Source of the DNA: Paenibacillus_F chitinolyticus_A | GTDB taxonomy: Bacteria; Bacillota; Bacilli; Paenibacillales; NBRC-103111 | Assembly (NCBI RefSeq): GCF_045038035.1 | Contig: NZ_CP173427.1 | Location: 868,001 to 932,000 of the forward strand | Direction of reading: 5' to 3' | DNA length: 64,000 nucleotides | Shown: in pieces, positions 10,250 to 18,144 of the stretch | How positions within the stretch are numbered: position 1 is the first letter of the stretch | Layout of the letters: each line of letters starts with the position of its first letter | Translations under genes and position numbers: made by a program | Notes under the pieces: generated by a model | What the model was told of the DNA's origin: nothing | The model's database searches: none | The model's input: the letters and a program-made list of their open reading frames with translations, nothing else

Positions 10250-10906
10250 ATGCAGCAGCAAAATTATTTCAACAATCAGAACCAGCAAGGATTGCCTAAC
10301 TTTAACCACGGCGGCCACGAATTTTTTGACATGCACGAGGTGCTTTCCGGCACGATCAACGTGCTCGACCAATTTATGCTGTTCCGGACTTTCGTCAAAG
10401 ACCCGGAGCTTCTGGACATCATCGACCGCCAGTACAGCTTTATCCTTTCTCAATACAACCTCACCGCGGAATGTTTCGCGACAGGCCGGAAGCCGAGCCA
10501 TGAGACGTCCACGTACATGATGCAGCAGCCGACCAGCATTCAGTACGGCATCAAGCCGAGCCAGCCCAAGAAGCCGAACCAGTCTCTGGCGGACGTGAAG
10601 GATGCTGGAATCAGCGGCCATATGCTCGGACTGATCAAAACGCACGCGTCTCTTCTGACGATGTCCGCTGTGGAAGTCACGAATCCGGTTGTCCGCCGTG
10701 TTCTTGCTTCCCAGGTGCAGAATTTCATCGAGCTGGCTTACGAGATTTTCCTGTACCAAAACAAACATGCGTACTATCAGGTGCCCCAGCTTCAACAAAA
10801 CGATATGCAGAGCATGCTGAACACGTTCGTACCAACGCCGGGCTACCCGCAATCGCCTATCGGCAATCAAGGCATTCCGGCGAATTTCGCTCCGCGCTAC
10901 CAGTAA
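10250..10906 (+). CDS. Spore coat protein, CotF-like
   Basis: A 218-residue protein with a Gln/Asn-rich N-terminus (QQQNYFNNQNQQG) followed by a helical ferritin-like CotF-type domain. The segment around GGHEFFDMHEVLSG, LDQFMLFRTFVKDPELL and a second half with TNPVVRRVLASQVQNFIELAYEIF fit the coat F family. The C-terminus is Pro/Gln-rich. CotF-type proteins are structural components of the spore coat made in the mother cell late in sporulation. A GCGGAGGG ribosome binding site precedes the ATG. The gene is monocistronic: its terminator hairpin began 8 bases after the stop but is now split by an insertion sequence. I see no clear sigma-K promoter in the 95 bases upstream. Confidence 0.8.
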   Translation: MQQQNYFNNQNQQGLPNFNHGGHEFFDMHEVLSGTINVLDQFMLFRTFVKDPELLDIIDRQYSFILSQYNLTAECFATGRKPSHETSTYMMQQPTSIQYGIKPSQPKKPNQSLADVKDAGISGHMLGLIKTHASLLTMSAVEVTNPVVRRVLASQVQNFIELAYEIFLYQNKHAYYQVPQLQQNDMQSMLNTFVPTPGYPQSPIGNQGIPANFAPRYQ

Positions 10907-10913
10907 AAACACA

Positions 10914-10940
10914 AGAAACCCGGTTACGGTTCGTTTGAAC
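10914..10940 (+). terminator. Left half of the coat-gene terminator, split by the IS element
   Basis: The left arm GAAACCCGG (10914-10922) and inner arm GGTTC lie here. The matching GAACC (completed by the target duplication), CCGGGTTTTC and T-run lie at 12208-12230 on the far side of the IS. Removing the IS and one AAC copy restores a nested hairpin, GAAACCCGG...GGTTC-GTTT-GAACC...CCGGGTTTTC, followed by T residues. Confidence 0.8.
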
Positions 10941-11015
10941 TGAAGTGCACCCCTTAGAATGGACATTGGATGAAACCCCTGGTTTATCCGATGACATTTT
11001 AGGGGGTGCATTTTT

Positions 11016-11414
11016 ATGCCATTGAAAAAGGGGCAAAAGCTTCAAACGTACAGTTTCGAGACGAAGAAGCAAGCAATCGAGATGCGATTGCAAGGGATGA
11101 CGAAGCAAAAAGTAGCGGAATTGCTGGGGATTGCAGACGTTGGAAGGTTAAAAGTGTGGATGCGGCGTTACAATCAGATGGGTGACTTTTGGCTTATGGA
11201 TGGGCGTGGGAAACCAGAGGAATATTCTGATGCCAATCGCTATGTTAAACGATTAGAAATGGAGAATGCCGTTCTAAAAAAGTGGTTGGCGATTACGAAG
11301 GCGGAGGTGTACCAGAGAAATATAGGCTCGTCCATGAGCTCCGTGAAAGCTTTAGCGTTGCAGAGCTCTGTAAAGAGGTCGGCGTCTCCCGAAGTGGATA
11401 CTACACTTACTTAA
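11016..11414 (+). CDS. IS3-family transposase OrfA (helix-turn-helix)
   Basis: 132 residues when read without frameshifting. The N-terminal half is a transposase HTH of the IS3 OrfA type: YSFETKKQAIEMRLQGMTKQKVAELLG, then VWMRRYNQMGDFWL. A short leucine-zipper-like stretch (RLEMENAVLKKWLA) runs over the frameshift site. OrfA binds the terminal repeats and, fused to OrfB by -1 frameshifting, forms the active transposase. After the slip site (11276-11282) the zero frame runs on to 11414 without recognisable domain content. An AGGGGG site lies close upstream of the ATG. Confidence 0.88.
   Translation: MPLKKGQKLQTYSFETKKQAIEMRLQGMTKQKVAELLGIADVGRLKVWMRRYNQMGDFWLMDGRGKPEEYSDANRYVKRLEMENAVLKKWLAITKAEVYQRNIGSSMSSVKALALQSSVKRSASPEVDTTLT
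11276..11282 (+). other. Programmed -1 ribosomal frameshift site (A AAA AAG)
   Basis: In the orfA frame the codons read CTA AAA AAG, so the heptamer A-AAA-AAG has exactly the phase needed for simultaneous -1 slippage. The -1 frame continues directly into orfB. This is the classical IS3/IS150 slippery sequence. Confidence 0.85.
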
Positions 11415-12169
11415 AGCGGATCGGTGAAGATAAGAATGCAGCGGATAAGCAACTCATCCGTGCCACATACGAACGTTACAACGGAATTTACGGCTACCGA
11501 CAAGTTCAGTTGTTCTTATGGCAAGATGAGAAGGTCTGGATGAATCACAAGAAAGTTCAACGATTCATGCAAGCGATGGGGCTACGCTCCACCATACGTC
11601 GTAAATACCGCACTCAAGGTCGGATCTGGAACGTAGGCGATCGGGTCGTTAAGAACAGCTTGGATCGACAATTTCGAGCGGATAGCCCCAAACAAAAATG
11701 GGTCACGGACATCACCCAATATCGAATTGGGGAGGTATGGCTCTATCTCTCCGCGATTAAAGACCTCTGTCAGAACGAAGTCGTAAGTTACCATATGAGC
11801 CTTCGAAATGATACGGAGCTTGTCCTACAGACGTTTTCGAAAGCATTTGAAAAGGAGAAGGACGTGACCGGGATGATCGTACACAGCGATCAGGGAACCC
11901 AGTACACGTCCTACAAATACCACGACATGCTGCAGAAGGTTGGCGCCCAAATCAGCATGTCTCGCCGAGGCAATTGTTATGACAATGCCTCGATGGAGAG
12001 CTTCTTCTCGCATCTCAAAACGGAAGGGCTCTACCCCTATGATATTCGATCCGTCGAAGAAGCACAAAGACGAATTGAAGACTATATTCACTTTTACAAC
12101 AACCGTCGACCGCAACGAAAATTAAACAAGCTGTCACCGGTCGAGTACCGGAAACAGCTTGTTGGATAG
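11282..12169 (+). CDS. IS3-family transposase OrfB (DDE integrase core)
   Basis: Up to 295 residues; probably made mainly as the C-terminal part of an OrfAB fusion, although a GTG at 11282 could start it. The N-terminal part contains the HTH_21-type segment (SVAELCKEVGVSRSGYYTYLKR). The retroviral-integrase-like core follows, with the catalytic triad visible as WVTDIT, IVHSDQGTQYTS and NASMESFFSHLKTE. It ends with the usual IIIs segment HFYNNRRPQRKLNKLSPVEYR. The frame is intact to the stop near the right inverted repeat. Confidence 0.92.
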   Translation: MVGDYEGGGVPEKYRLVHELRESFSVAELCKEVGVSRSGYYTYLKRIGEDKNAADKQLIRATYERYNGIYGYRQVQLFLWQDEKVWMNHKKVQRFMQAMGLRSTIRRKYRTQGRIWNVGDRVVKNSLDRQFRADSPKQKWVTDITQYRIGEVWLYLSAIKDLCQNEVVSYHMSLRNDTELVLQTFSKAFEKEKDVTGMIVHSDQGTQYTSYKYHDMLQKVGAQISMSRRGNCYDNASMESFFSHLKTEGLYPYDIRSVEEAQRRIEDYIHFYNNRRPQRKLNKLSPVEYRKQLVG

Positions 12170-12182
12170 GGTTTTTCTTTAG

Positions 12183-12207
12183 TGTCCACTAATTGGGGGC
12201 TTGACCA
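12183..12207 (-). repeat. Right terminal inverted repeat of the IS element
   Basis: The complement begins TGGTCAAGCCCCCA and reaches GTGGACA. It aligns imperfectly with the left end TGAAGTGCACCCC...TGGACA (10941-10965), sharing the outer TG, the CCCC block and TGGACA. The AAC target duplication follows at 12208-12210. Confidence 0.75.
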
Positions 12208-12231
12208 AACCACACCGGGTTTTCTTTTTTT

Positions 12232-12996
12232 TCAGGATGGTGCATTTTTTTGAAGCTTATTTTTCATCGCCATAAACGGGCACCGGGAAGGAGACGACTC
12301 ATCGTCCCGCAGGAAATACTGCTTCCACTCCTGATTGTCCGGCTGTCCGTACCATTTGAGTGAAGCATGCACCGGCACGTCATCGTAGTCCGCGAGTTTT
12401 TGGCGGATCATTTTGCTGATATTCCGTCCGAACGCAGTCGTTTCGTTGATCTCGTCGAAAATCCAGCGGGGCTGGAACGCGACAAGAAACGAAGAGAAGT
12501 GCCGGCTTCTGCGCGGCCCGTGAGCGGGTGTCGCACAGAAGGCGAAATAAGGCTGACCGGCAAAACAAAATTCCCACGTTGGTTTCGCCGGGTCCTGCGG
12601 GATATCGTCGGGCCAAGGGGCTTTGTCTTTGTCGTGCAATCGGTTGAGGAGGGACCAGAACAAGGTTTCGTACTCAAGAATGTCCGCGTGATTTTTCAAG
12701 TCCTCCGGGGTTTCGAAAAAAATAACAAGCGAGGCGTATTTTCCCGTTTCACGCGAGCAGCTCCCATAGGCGTTCAGAAGCTCGGCCGTATCGGATACAG
12801 CTTGGGCGGACCGGGGATCGGGCGCAAAGCCGTACCGGAGATTATTCGTGATGTACCCGAGGTGTCCGGGCACACAGGGGTACTTGTTCTCAGGGCCCGC
12901 GATCATCGCGGCGAATTCCCCGAACGCCGTCCGCTGCCATTCCGGAAGCTCCATTCGGTGCTCCTCGATCCAGATCTTGCTGCGGAGTTCCGCCAT
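12232..12996 (-). CDS. YqcI/YcgG family protein
   Basis: About 254 residues from the ATG at 12996, which has a GGTGGAG site 4-5 bases upstream; an in-frame ATG 24 bases earlier lacks one. Family-typical segments include WQRTAFGEFAAMIAGPENKYPCVPG, a central LLNRLHDKD and the CFAGQPYFAFCATPAHGPRRSR stretch with conserved Cys and His. The biochemical function of this family is not established; related proteins have been loosely linked to heme or oxidoreductase roles, which I cannot confirm from sequence. It is the last of three same-strand genes (DUF1989, exporter, this one) with 80-110-base gaps. The T/A-rich tail left beyond the IS element lies just after its stop. Confidence 0.75.
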   Translation of the reverse strand: MAELRSKIWIEEHRMELPEWQRTAFGEFAAMIAGPENKYPCVPGHLGYITNNLRYGFAPDPRSAQAVSDTAELLNAYGSCSRETGKYASLVIFFETPEDLKNHADILEYETLFWSLLNRLHDKDKAPWPDDIPQDPAKPTWEFCFAGQPYFAFCATPAHGPRRSRHFSSFLVAFQPRWIFDEINETTAFGRNISKMIRQKLADYDDVPVHASLKWYGQPDNQEWKQYFLRDDESSPSRCPFMAMKNKLQKNAPS

Positions 12997-13104
12997 CTCT
13001 CCACCCCCTCTCCACACCATGCAGTATATGAGATCGGTTTGGAATAGGTGAATGTCCCGTGCCCGTGCGGTGTCGATCCCGGGGGTTCCGGAGGTAAATG
13101 AGGG

Positions 13105-13728
13105 TCAGCCCGCAAGCATAAGAAGAGCCTGATAGCCGAAGTAAAGCCCGAACAAAATGAGAGAGATCCCGGCGAGCAGGGAAGTGATCTGAAGTATCAG
13201 GCGGTTTCCGAACCGGTGAAAAGAGCTTGCGATGATAGCCATCGCGATATCCCAGACCATAATGCCGACAAATATGCCGAGGCTGTGCCAAAGCGCCTGG
13301 CCGGCGTGGCTCTGTGAGCTTTGGGCAAGAGTGGAGCCGTATATACCCAGCCAGAAGAGAATGGTTAAGGGGCTCGTCAGCGCCATAAAAAAGCCGGACC
13401 GGAAAGAGCTCATTTCGGAAGGAAATTCCCGCATTTCGCCGTTTTCCCTCAGCTTGAGATTTTTCAGGGTCATGATTCCCGTGTATAGAAGAACAAAGCA
13501 GCCGAACAGCCACAGGAAGGTTTTCATAAAGGGGGTATCGAGGAAATGGGCAACGCCGAAATAAATCAGCAGCATGTAAAAAAGATCGGCAACCATCGCG
13601 CCCACTCCGACCAGCCACGCGTGCAGAAAGCCGAAGCGGACACCTTTTTCCAGTTGGGCGGCATTGATGGGACCTGCGGGCGCGGATAACGAGAAGCCAA
13701 GCACGACATAGGTCAAGAAGGCATTCAA
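13105..13728 (-). CDS. LysE/RhtB-family amino-acid exporter
   Basis: 207 residues with about six hydrophobic segments and the LysE-type opening GFSLSAPAGPINA, which replaces the usual PGP motif by AGP. These integral membrane carriers export amino acids or derivatives using the proton gradient. I chose the TTG at 13728 because AAGGGGAG lies 9 bases upstream; the first ATG in the region is out of frame. It follows the DUF1989 gene after 82 bases and precedes the YqcI-like gene after 108 bases, all on the minus strand, suggesting one transcript. The substrate cannot be told from sequence. Confidence 0.85.
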   Translation of the reverse strand: MNAFLTYVVLGFSLSAPAGPINAAQLEKGVRFGFLHAWLVGVGAMVADLFYMLLIYFGVAHFLDTPFMKTFLWLFGCFVLLYTGIMTLKNLKLRENGEMREFPSEMSSFRSGFFMALTSPLTILFWLGIYGSTLAQSSQSHAGQALWHSLGIFVGIMVWDIAMAIIASSFHRFGNRLILQITSLLAGISLILFGLYFGYQALLMLAG

Positions 13729-13810
13729 AAAGCAACACTCCCCTTAGAGATGGATGGCAGGTACAAGCGTACAAGTCATTGTATTCAGGGGATGTCTCGC
13801 TTAGAAGAAT

Positions 13811-14401
13811 TTACAAAATTTGGACTTCGATCGGTGTGCAGACGTAGCCGTTGCAGATGCTTTCCGAAGCCGGACAAGCCGACATCGCGACCAGCAGATC
13901 CGTTTCCGCACGCAGGTCCACATAATCTCCGGCCTTGGACAGCGGTCTTTTGACATGGATGGAACCGTCCGGCTGTATAACCGTGTGCATAAACAAATTG
14001 AACGGATAGTGCTGTTCCGGAGGCTCGATGCCGAACTGGGCGATGGCGCGGTTCAAGTTGTGGTAACAGCACGCATGATCCTTCTTCCGGTACGTGAACT
14101 CGTACATTTCCGGCCGGCAGGCGGAGTTGATAAAATCGTGCTGGCCCACCGTGTCGGCCACAAGGGTGAGCAGCGGCGTATAGCGGGTGGAATACAGGAT
14201 ATCCCCGGGTGTCACTTTCATTTTGCGCAGAGCATCCATTGTGACGGTCGGGTCGAACTTCTCCGCGGGATTGTCCGCCCGGTAGGCGACGATATCGGCA
14301 ATCTGCTCGCCTTCCACGTCCGTGATCCGCACGGTTTGGCCCTTGCTTAGCCGGAATCCGAGTCCTTCGGTTGCGGGAATCCGCCATTTTTGCGTGGACA
14401 A
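13811..14401 (-). CDS. DUF1989 / urea carboxylase-associated family protein
   Basis: 196 residues from a TTG start at 14401, chosen because GAAGGAGGA lies 7 bases upstream; the open frame extends 46 codons further without a ribosome site or conserved sequence. The body matches the DUF1989 family: GQTVRITDVEGEQIADIVAYRADN, DILYSTRYTPLLTLVADTVGQHDF and CCYHNLNRAIAQFG, with conserved Cys, His and Asp residues suggesting metal or cofactor binding. Homologues occur beside urea carboxylase and amino-acid degradation genes, but no such enzyme is nearby here. Its neighbour is an amino-acid exporter, so a role in nitrogen compound metabolism is plausible but unproven. Confidence 0.78.
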   Translation of the reverse strand: MSTQKWRIPATEGLGFRLSKGQTVRITDVEGEQIADIVAYRADNPAEKFDPTVTMDALRKMKVTPGDILYSTRYTPLLTLVADTVGQHDFINSACRPEMYEFTYRKKDHACCYHNLNRAIAQFGIEPPEQHYPFNLFMHTVIQPDGSIHVKRPLSKAGDYVDLRAETDLLVAMSACPASESICNGYVCTPIEVQIL

Positions 14402-14598
14402 ATCGGGTCCTCCTTCGTATGGAAAGATTTTAATAGTATGGCTTGGGTTCCGCGGAGGTATTCGCCAGGGCTGGCCGCATCGGAGCCGGAATCGGAGGGG
14501 GAAGAAAAATCCGGCCGAACGGTTGTATTTGTGCACCATTTTCCGCCTTTAAAGTGAAGGGGCTGACGCCCTGAAAACTTAAAGGGGAGTGAATATAA

Positions 14599-15261
14599 AT
14601 GGCCTATACTTTTTCAACGGTCACCGCATCCAACGGAGTTAAGCTCTATTCGATTAAAACGAGTCCCAAAAACATTACTATCAAATCCATCGGCGCATCG
14701 AGCGTTGTCGGACAGACAGCTTACGGGGTGAACGGCGGGTATTTCTACGACGGGACTCTGCTGCAGATTGCGGTGAACAACAATATCCCCGTGGCGCCTA
14801 ACGGCAGTGAGAACGCGAAATATGCCCGAGGCACGCTGGTGTGGGACGACCAAAGCGGGGCGTTCTCCGTTCAGGTCGTTCAGAAGTCGAGCGATATTCA
14901 GGTGGCCAACAGAAGCAATTACTGGGCGCAGGGCGGCATCAGCATGATGCTGAAAAGCAGCGAGTCCGCCTGGAAAACCCAGGCCGCCGCGGAAAATATC
15001 CAGAACCCGGACGGCGCGGCCAACCGGACTGCCCTCGTGTACAACAACACGAACAACGTTTGGCTGATCGTGACCGATTCGAAGCCGACAGCGGCCGCTT
15101 TCCGTACTGCGATCAAAGAGAAGATCGGTTCCGGAACCCTGGTGGACGGCATCTTCCTGGACGGAAGCGGCTCCTCGCAGTATAAAGTGGCCGAAAGCTC
15201 CTACGGCGGGTCGGATGCCAAGCCGCGGCTTGTTTACCAGATGGTCGCTTTGAAGAGCTGA
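14599..15261 (+). CDS. Phosphodiester glycosidase (NAGPA) family protein
   Basis: 220 residues without a signal peptide. The motifs GVNGGYFYDGTL, GTLVWDD, WAQGGISMML, RTALVYNN and VDGIFLDGSGSSQ match the fold of N-acetylglucosamine-1-phosphodiester alpha-N-acetylglucosaminidase, with conserved Asn-Gly-Gly and Asp-Gly-Ser active-site loops. Bacterial members act on phosphodiester-linked sugars, sometimes in cell-wall or spore polysaccharides, but the substrate here is unknown. An AAGGGGAG site precedes the ATG. The gene stands alone: the neighbour upstream is divergent and a terminator lies about 80 bases downstream. Confidence 0.72.
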   Translation: MAYTFSTVTASNGVKLYSIKTSPKNITIKSIGASSVVGQTAYGVNGGYFYDGTLLQIAVNNNIPVAPNGSENAKYARGTLVWDDQSGAFSVQVVQKSSDIQVANRSNYWAQGGISMMLKSSESAWKTQAAAENIQNPDGAANRTALVYNNTNNVWLIVTDSKPTAAAFRTAIKEKIGSGTLVDGIFLDGSGSSQYKVAESSYGGSDAKPRLVYQMVALKS

Positions 15262-15343
15262 TAGATATGTAGATTTTTTTAATACATGCTTAAATTACTT
15301 GATTTTTCTTAATAATCTTCTTAAAAAATCCAATTAATTCCTT

Positions 15344-15379
15344 AAAAGACTCCAAGTAAACGCTTTGAGTCTTTTTTTC
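15344..15379 (+). terminator. Rho-independent terminator
   Basis: AAAAGACTC (15344-15352) and GAGTCTTTT (15367-15375) form a 9-bp stem followed by T residues, about 80 bases after the glycosidase-like gene. Confidence 0.8.
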
Positions 15380-15496
15380 TTTACAAATAACGAAAATCAC
15401 AAAACATTCACTTAGCAGAGTTAGATAATCGAAGCAAAACGGAGGAAAATTTTAGTAAACGTGTGATGTATTCGCTTTATCGGATGATGTAAGAGT

Positions 15497-15525
15497 TTTA
15501 CACTACTAGTAGATTAGACTAAATT
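15497..15525 (+). promoter_or_regulatory. Candidate sigma-A promoter of the exopolysaccharide operon
   Basis: TTTACA (15497-15502) and TAAATT (15520-15525) are separated by 17 bases in an AT-rich region. This leaves a leader of about 115 bases before the GT2 start. The rest of the 386-base intergenic stretch shows no gene. Confidence 0.5.
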
Positions 15526-15647
15526 AGATAAAAAGAACTACATTTCCAGAAGAAAGGAGATTATCGGATAAATCCTTTAACGCTGTAATGCGGGCCTTAA
15601 CCGGAGGAGACCTATAGACAAAGAGAAAAGATAGGAGGAGTAGAGAG

Positions 15648-17024
15648 ATGCAGATTCTGTTATACGTAACGACAATCGTTTTTTTGGCGTTCCAGCTCCT
15701 GTATACCTTTATTCCGCTGCTGTTCAGCAAGGTAAAGAAGCTGGAGGAAGGCTTGGAGGAAAAATCGATTTCCGTTCTTGTGCCGGCCTACAACGAAGAA
15801 CTGACGATCCGCAATTGTATCGAAGCGATGGAGGGCCTGAAGTACCGGAATCATGAAATCATCATTATCAACGATGGGTCGAAAGACGCAACTCTCCGGA
15901 GGCTCCAGGAGCTGCTGGATCTGCAGGAAGATGACCGCCCGGTCATGCAGGAGTTAACCTATCAGCCGGTTAGAGCCTTTTACCGGTCCCGGCAGTATCC
16001 CCATATTTATGTCATCGATAAACAGAACGGCGGCAAAGCCGACTCCCTCAACGCCGGAATCGATTACGCCCTCTCGGACATCGTCATCACGCTGGATGCC
16101 GACTCGATGCTGGAAGCAAGCTCCCTTCAATATGTGAACCAGTATTTTCACGATCCCGACGTCATGGCGCTTGGCGGTACCGTCAAGATTGTCCAGGGCG
16201 CGGAAAGAAAGGACGGGCAAATCCAGGAGAGGTTTACCGGCAAAGGCCTCATCAAGAGTCAGATCATTTCCTATATTCACGGGTTCTACGTCAGAAAACT
16301 GACCCAGTCGGCGCTTAACTCGATCGTGGTCATTTCCGGCGCTTTCGGCGCTTTTTACAAAGAGGTGCTCATCCAGGTGGACGGATTTCGGAGCACGGTC
16401 GGCGAGGATATCGACATCACGCTGAAAATTCACGAATATATCAAAGCGAACAACCTTTCCAAAAAGCTCGTGTACGCCCCCGAGGCCGTCTGTTACACCG
16501 AATGCCCCGAGAACATGCCGAACTTCTACAAACAGCGGATCCGCTGGCAGAAAGCTTTTGTCGACTGTATCCTCATTTATTGGTCGGACCTGCCTCGTAA
16601 GTTCAATCTGGGCGTCCGGCTGTTTTTCGCCATTGACGGCTTTGTGCTGGGAACGCTGACGGCGTTCACGACCTTCGTGTATTTGTTCCAGCTACTTATA
16701 GCCGGAGACGGCATCTGGATGGCGCTGCTCATCCTGTCGGCCACGCTGCTTATTAACGCCGTTCAGATTGTTATTTCGCTCGTTCTCTGCAAGAAATACG
16801 GGAGCACTTACACGCTCAAGGATTATATCCGCATGTTTATTTTCAGCCAATTGGAACTGCTGACGTACCGGAATGTACTGCTCTATATCAATATTGTGGG
16901 GACATTCAAATATTTCGATAACGATGAAGGTTGGGGCTATGTCGAGAGAAAAGGAATCGCGTCCATCTCCCGGAACGTAACCGCCCCGCCTTCCGCACCC
17001 GCTGCCCCACTATCCCAGAGCTAA
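15648..17024 (+). CDS. Processive family-2 glycosyltransferase, PgaC/IcaA/hyaluronan-synthase-like
   Basis: 458 residues. An N-terminal membrane helix (about 1-25) precedes a GT-A domain with IINDGSKD (about 75), ITLDADS (about 148), GEDIDITLKIH (about 252) and the processivity motif QRIRW (about 296). Three to four C-terminal helices (about 320-430) would form the extrusion channel. This is the architecture of membrane synthases that polymerise and export poly-N-acetylglucosamine-type or related beta-glycans from UDP-sugars. A GGAGGAG site lies 8 bases before the ATG. It is first in an operon with an acyltransferase and a GH18 protein (gaps 14 and 2 bases). No PilZ domain, PgaA, or polysaccharide deacetylase is visible, so the exact polymer is unknown. 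Confidence 0.85.
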   Translation: MQILLYVTTIVFLAFQLLYTFIPLLFSKVKKLEEGLEEKSISVLVPAYNEELTIRNCIEAMEGLKYRNHEIIIINDGSKDATLRRLQELLDLQEDDRPVMQELTYQPVRAFYRSRQYPHIYVIDKQNGGKADSLNAGIDYALSDIVITLDADSMLEASSLQYVNQYFHDPDVMALGGTVKIVQGAERKDGQIQERFTGKGLIKSQIISYIHGFYVRKLTQSALNSIVVISGAFGAFYKEVLIQVDGFRSTVGEDIDITLKIHEYIKANNLSKKLVYAPEAVCYTECPENMPNFYKQRIRWQKAFVDCILIYWSDLPRKFNLGVRLFFAIDGFVLGTLTAFTTFVYLFQLLIAGDGIWMALLILSATLLINAVQIVISLVLCKKYGSTYTLKDYIRMFIFSQLELLTYRNVLLYINIVGTFKYFDNDEGWGYVERKGIASISRNVTAPPSAPAAPLSQS

Positions 17025-17038
17025 CGGAGGAAAACTTT

Positions 17039-18142
17039 ATGAACAACGCAGTGCTCAAATCGAACCGGATCATTTACATCGATCTCCTGCGGATTCTCTC
17101 GATTCTCGCCGTGATCATTTTACATATTACCGCCACCCTGCTGACCAGCACGAACGATTTCAATACGGCCTCCTGGTGGGTGAGCAATCTGTTCAATTCC
17201 GCCGCGCGTTTCGCGGTGCCCGTCTTTTTTATGATCAGCGGAGCGATGATTCTGCGGTCGGAAGTCAAATCCTACAAAACGTTCTTCCTGAAGCGCATCA
17301 TGCCGCTTGTCGTTTCGCTCGTAAGCTGGTCCCTCATCTACAGCATTTTCACCCAGTATTATTTGCAGAAAAGTACCATGGGCGCGGGGGAATTCCTGCT
17401 CAGCTTCGCTTATAAGTTCATTCTGGACCGCAACTATATCCACCTGTGGTTCCTATATGCGATCATCGCCATCTACCTGACGGTGCCGCTCATCAGCCGA
17501 ATGGTCAAGGCATGTACCGAGAAGGAGCTTCGGTATTACCTGCTGCTCTGGTTTACCGTCAGCATCGCGTATCGCTTCATTACGGACAGCGTGCTGCGGA
17601 TTACATCGGAAAGCCTGTACGTGCCCATTATGAACATTCCGTTGTTTATGGGGTATCTCGGCTATTTTATCCTCGGCTATTATCTGTTCCATTACGAAAT
17701 ATCGCTCAAGCTGAAGAACGTCCTGTTCAATCTGGGGATCGTCTCCTTCTTTCTGACGCCGGTGGCCACGTATTTCGCTTCCATGTACAGCGGGGTGCTG
17801 GACGAAATGTTCTACGGCAATTACTCCGTGACGACATTTTTCATGGCGGCCGGCCTCTTTATTCTCTTTAAAGAAAAAGATGTCGCGATCAGCGCCAGGG
17901 TAAACGACAAAGTCAAACGGCTCGTCGGCTCCATTTCCAAAGCGAGCTTCAGCATTTATCTGATTCACCTGCTTATCGAAATTATGGTCTCCCGGAGGAC
18001 GGAGGTCGAAGGAAGTCTGATCGAGACGACCTTGACGCTTCTGTTTAACCTCGGCGCGGTCTTCGTGGTCAGCTACATTCTCGTCAAAATTCTCAATCTC
18101 AACAAAATCGTGACGAATGTCTTATTCGGCGGGAAAGGGTAA
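17039..18142 (+). CDS. Acyltransferase family 3 membrane protein (IcaC/OafA-like)
   Basis: 367 residues from the ATG at 17039, which has ACGGAGG 8 bases upstream. The long upstream extension of the frame overlaps the GT2 gene and is not used. About ten membrane helices are visible, with the family opening RIIYIDLLRILSILAVIILH and the following FAVPVFFMISGAMIL. Such proteins O-acylate sugars (acetyl or succinyl) on growing or exported polysaccharides; IcaC is proposed to O-modify staphylococcal poly-GlcNAc. Directly behind the GT2 synthase, this one most likely modifies the same polymer. Confidence 0.82.
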   Translation: MNNAVLKSNRIIYIDLLRILSILAVIILHITATLLTSTNDFNTASWWVSNLFNSAARFAVPVFFMISGAMILRSEVKSYKTFFLKRIMPLVVSLVSWSLIYSIFTQYYLQKSTMGAGEFLLSFAYKFILDRNYIHLWFLYAIIAIYLTVPLISRMVKACTEKELRYYLLLWFTVSIAYRFITDSVLRITSESLYVPIMNIPLFMGYLGYFILGYYLFHYEISLKLKNVLFNLGIVSFFLTPVATYFASMYSGVLDEMFYGNYSVTTFFMAAGLFILFKEKDVAISARVNDKVKRLVGSISKASFSIYLIHLLIEIMVSRRTEVEGSLIETTLTLLFNLGAVFVVSYILVKILNLNKIVTNVLFGGKG

Positions 18143-18144
18143 CG

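Larger units (their letters stand above)
10941..12207 (+). mobile_element. IS3-family (IS150-like) insertion sequence, complete
   Basis: The 1267-bp element carries a two-frame transposase (orfA 11016, orfB to 12169) with a -1 slippery heptamer at the overlap. Imperfect terminal inverted repeats can be aligned, 5'-TG...CCCC...TGGACA on both ends (10941-10965 and the complement of 12183-12207). A 3-bp direct repeat AAC flanks it (10938-10940 and 12208-12210), as is usual for IS150-type elements. Both frames are open and the catalytic residues are present, so it looks recent and possibly still active. It sits inside the hairpin of the preceding coat gene's terminator. Confidence 0.9.
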
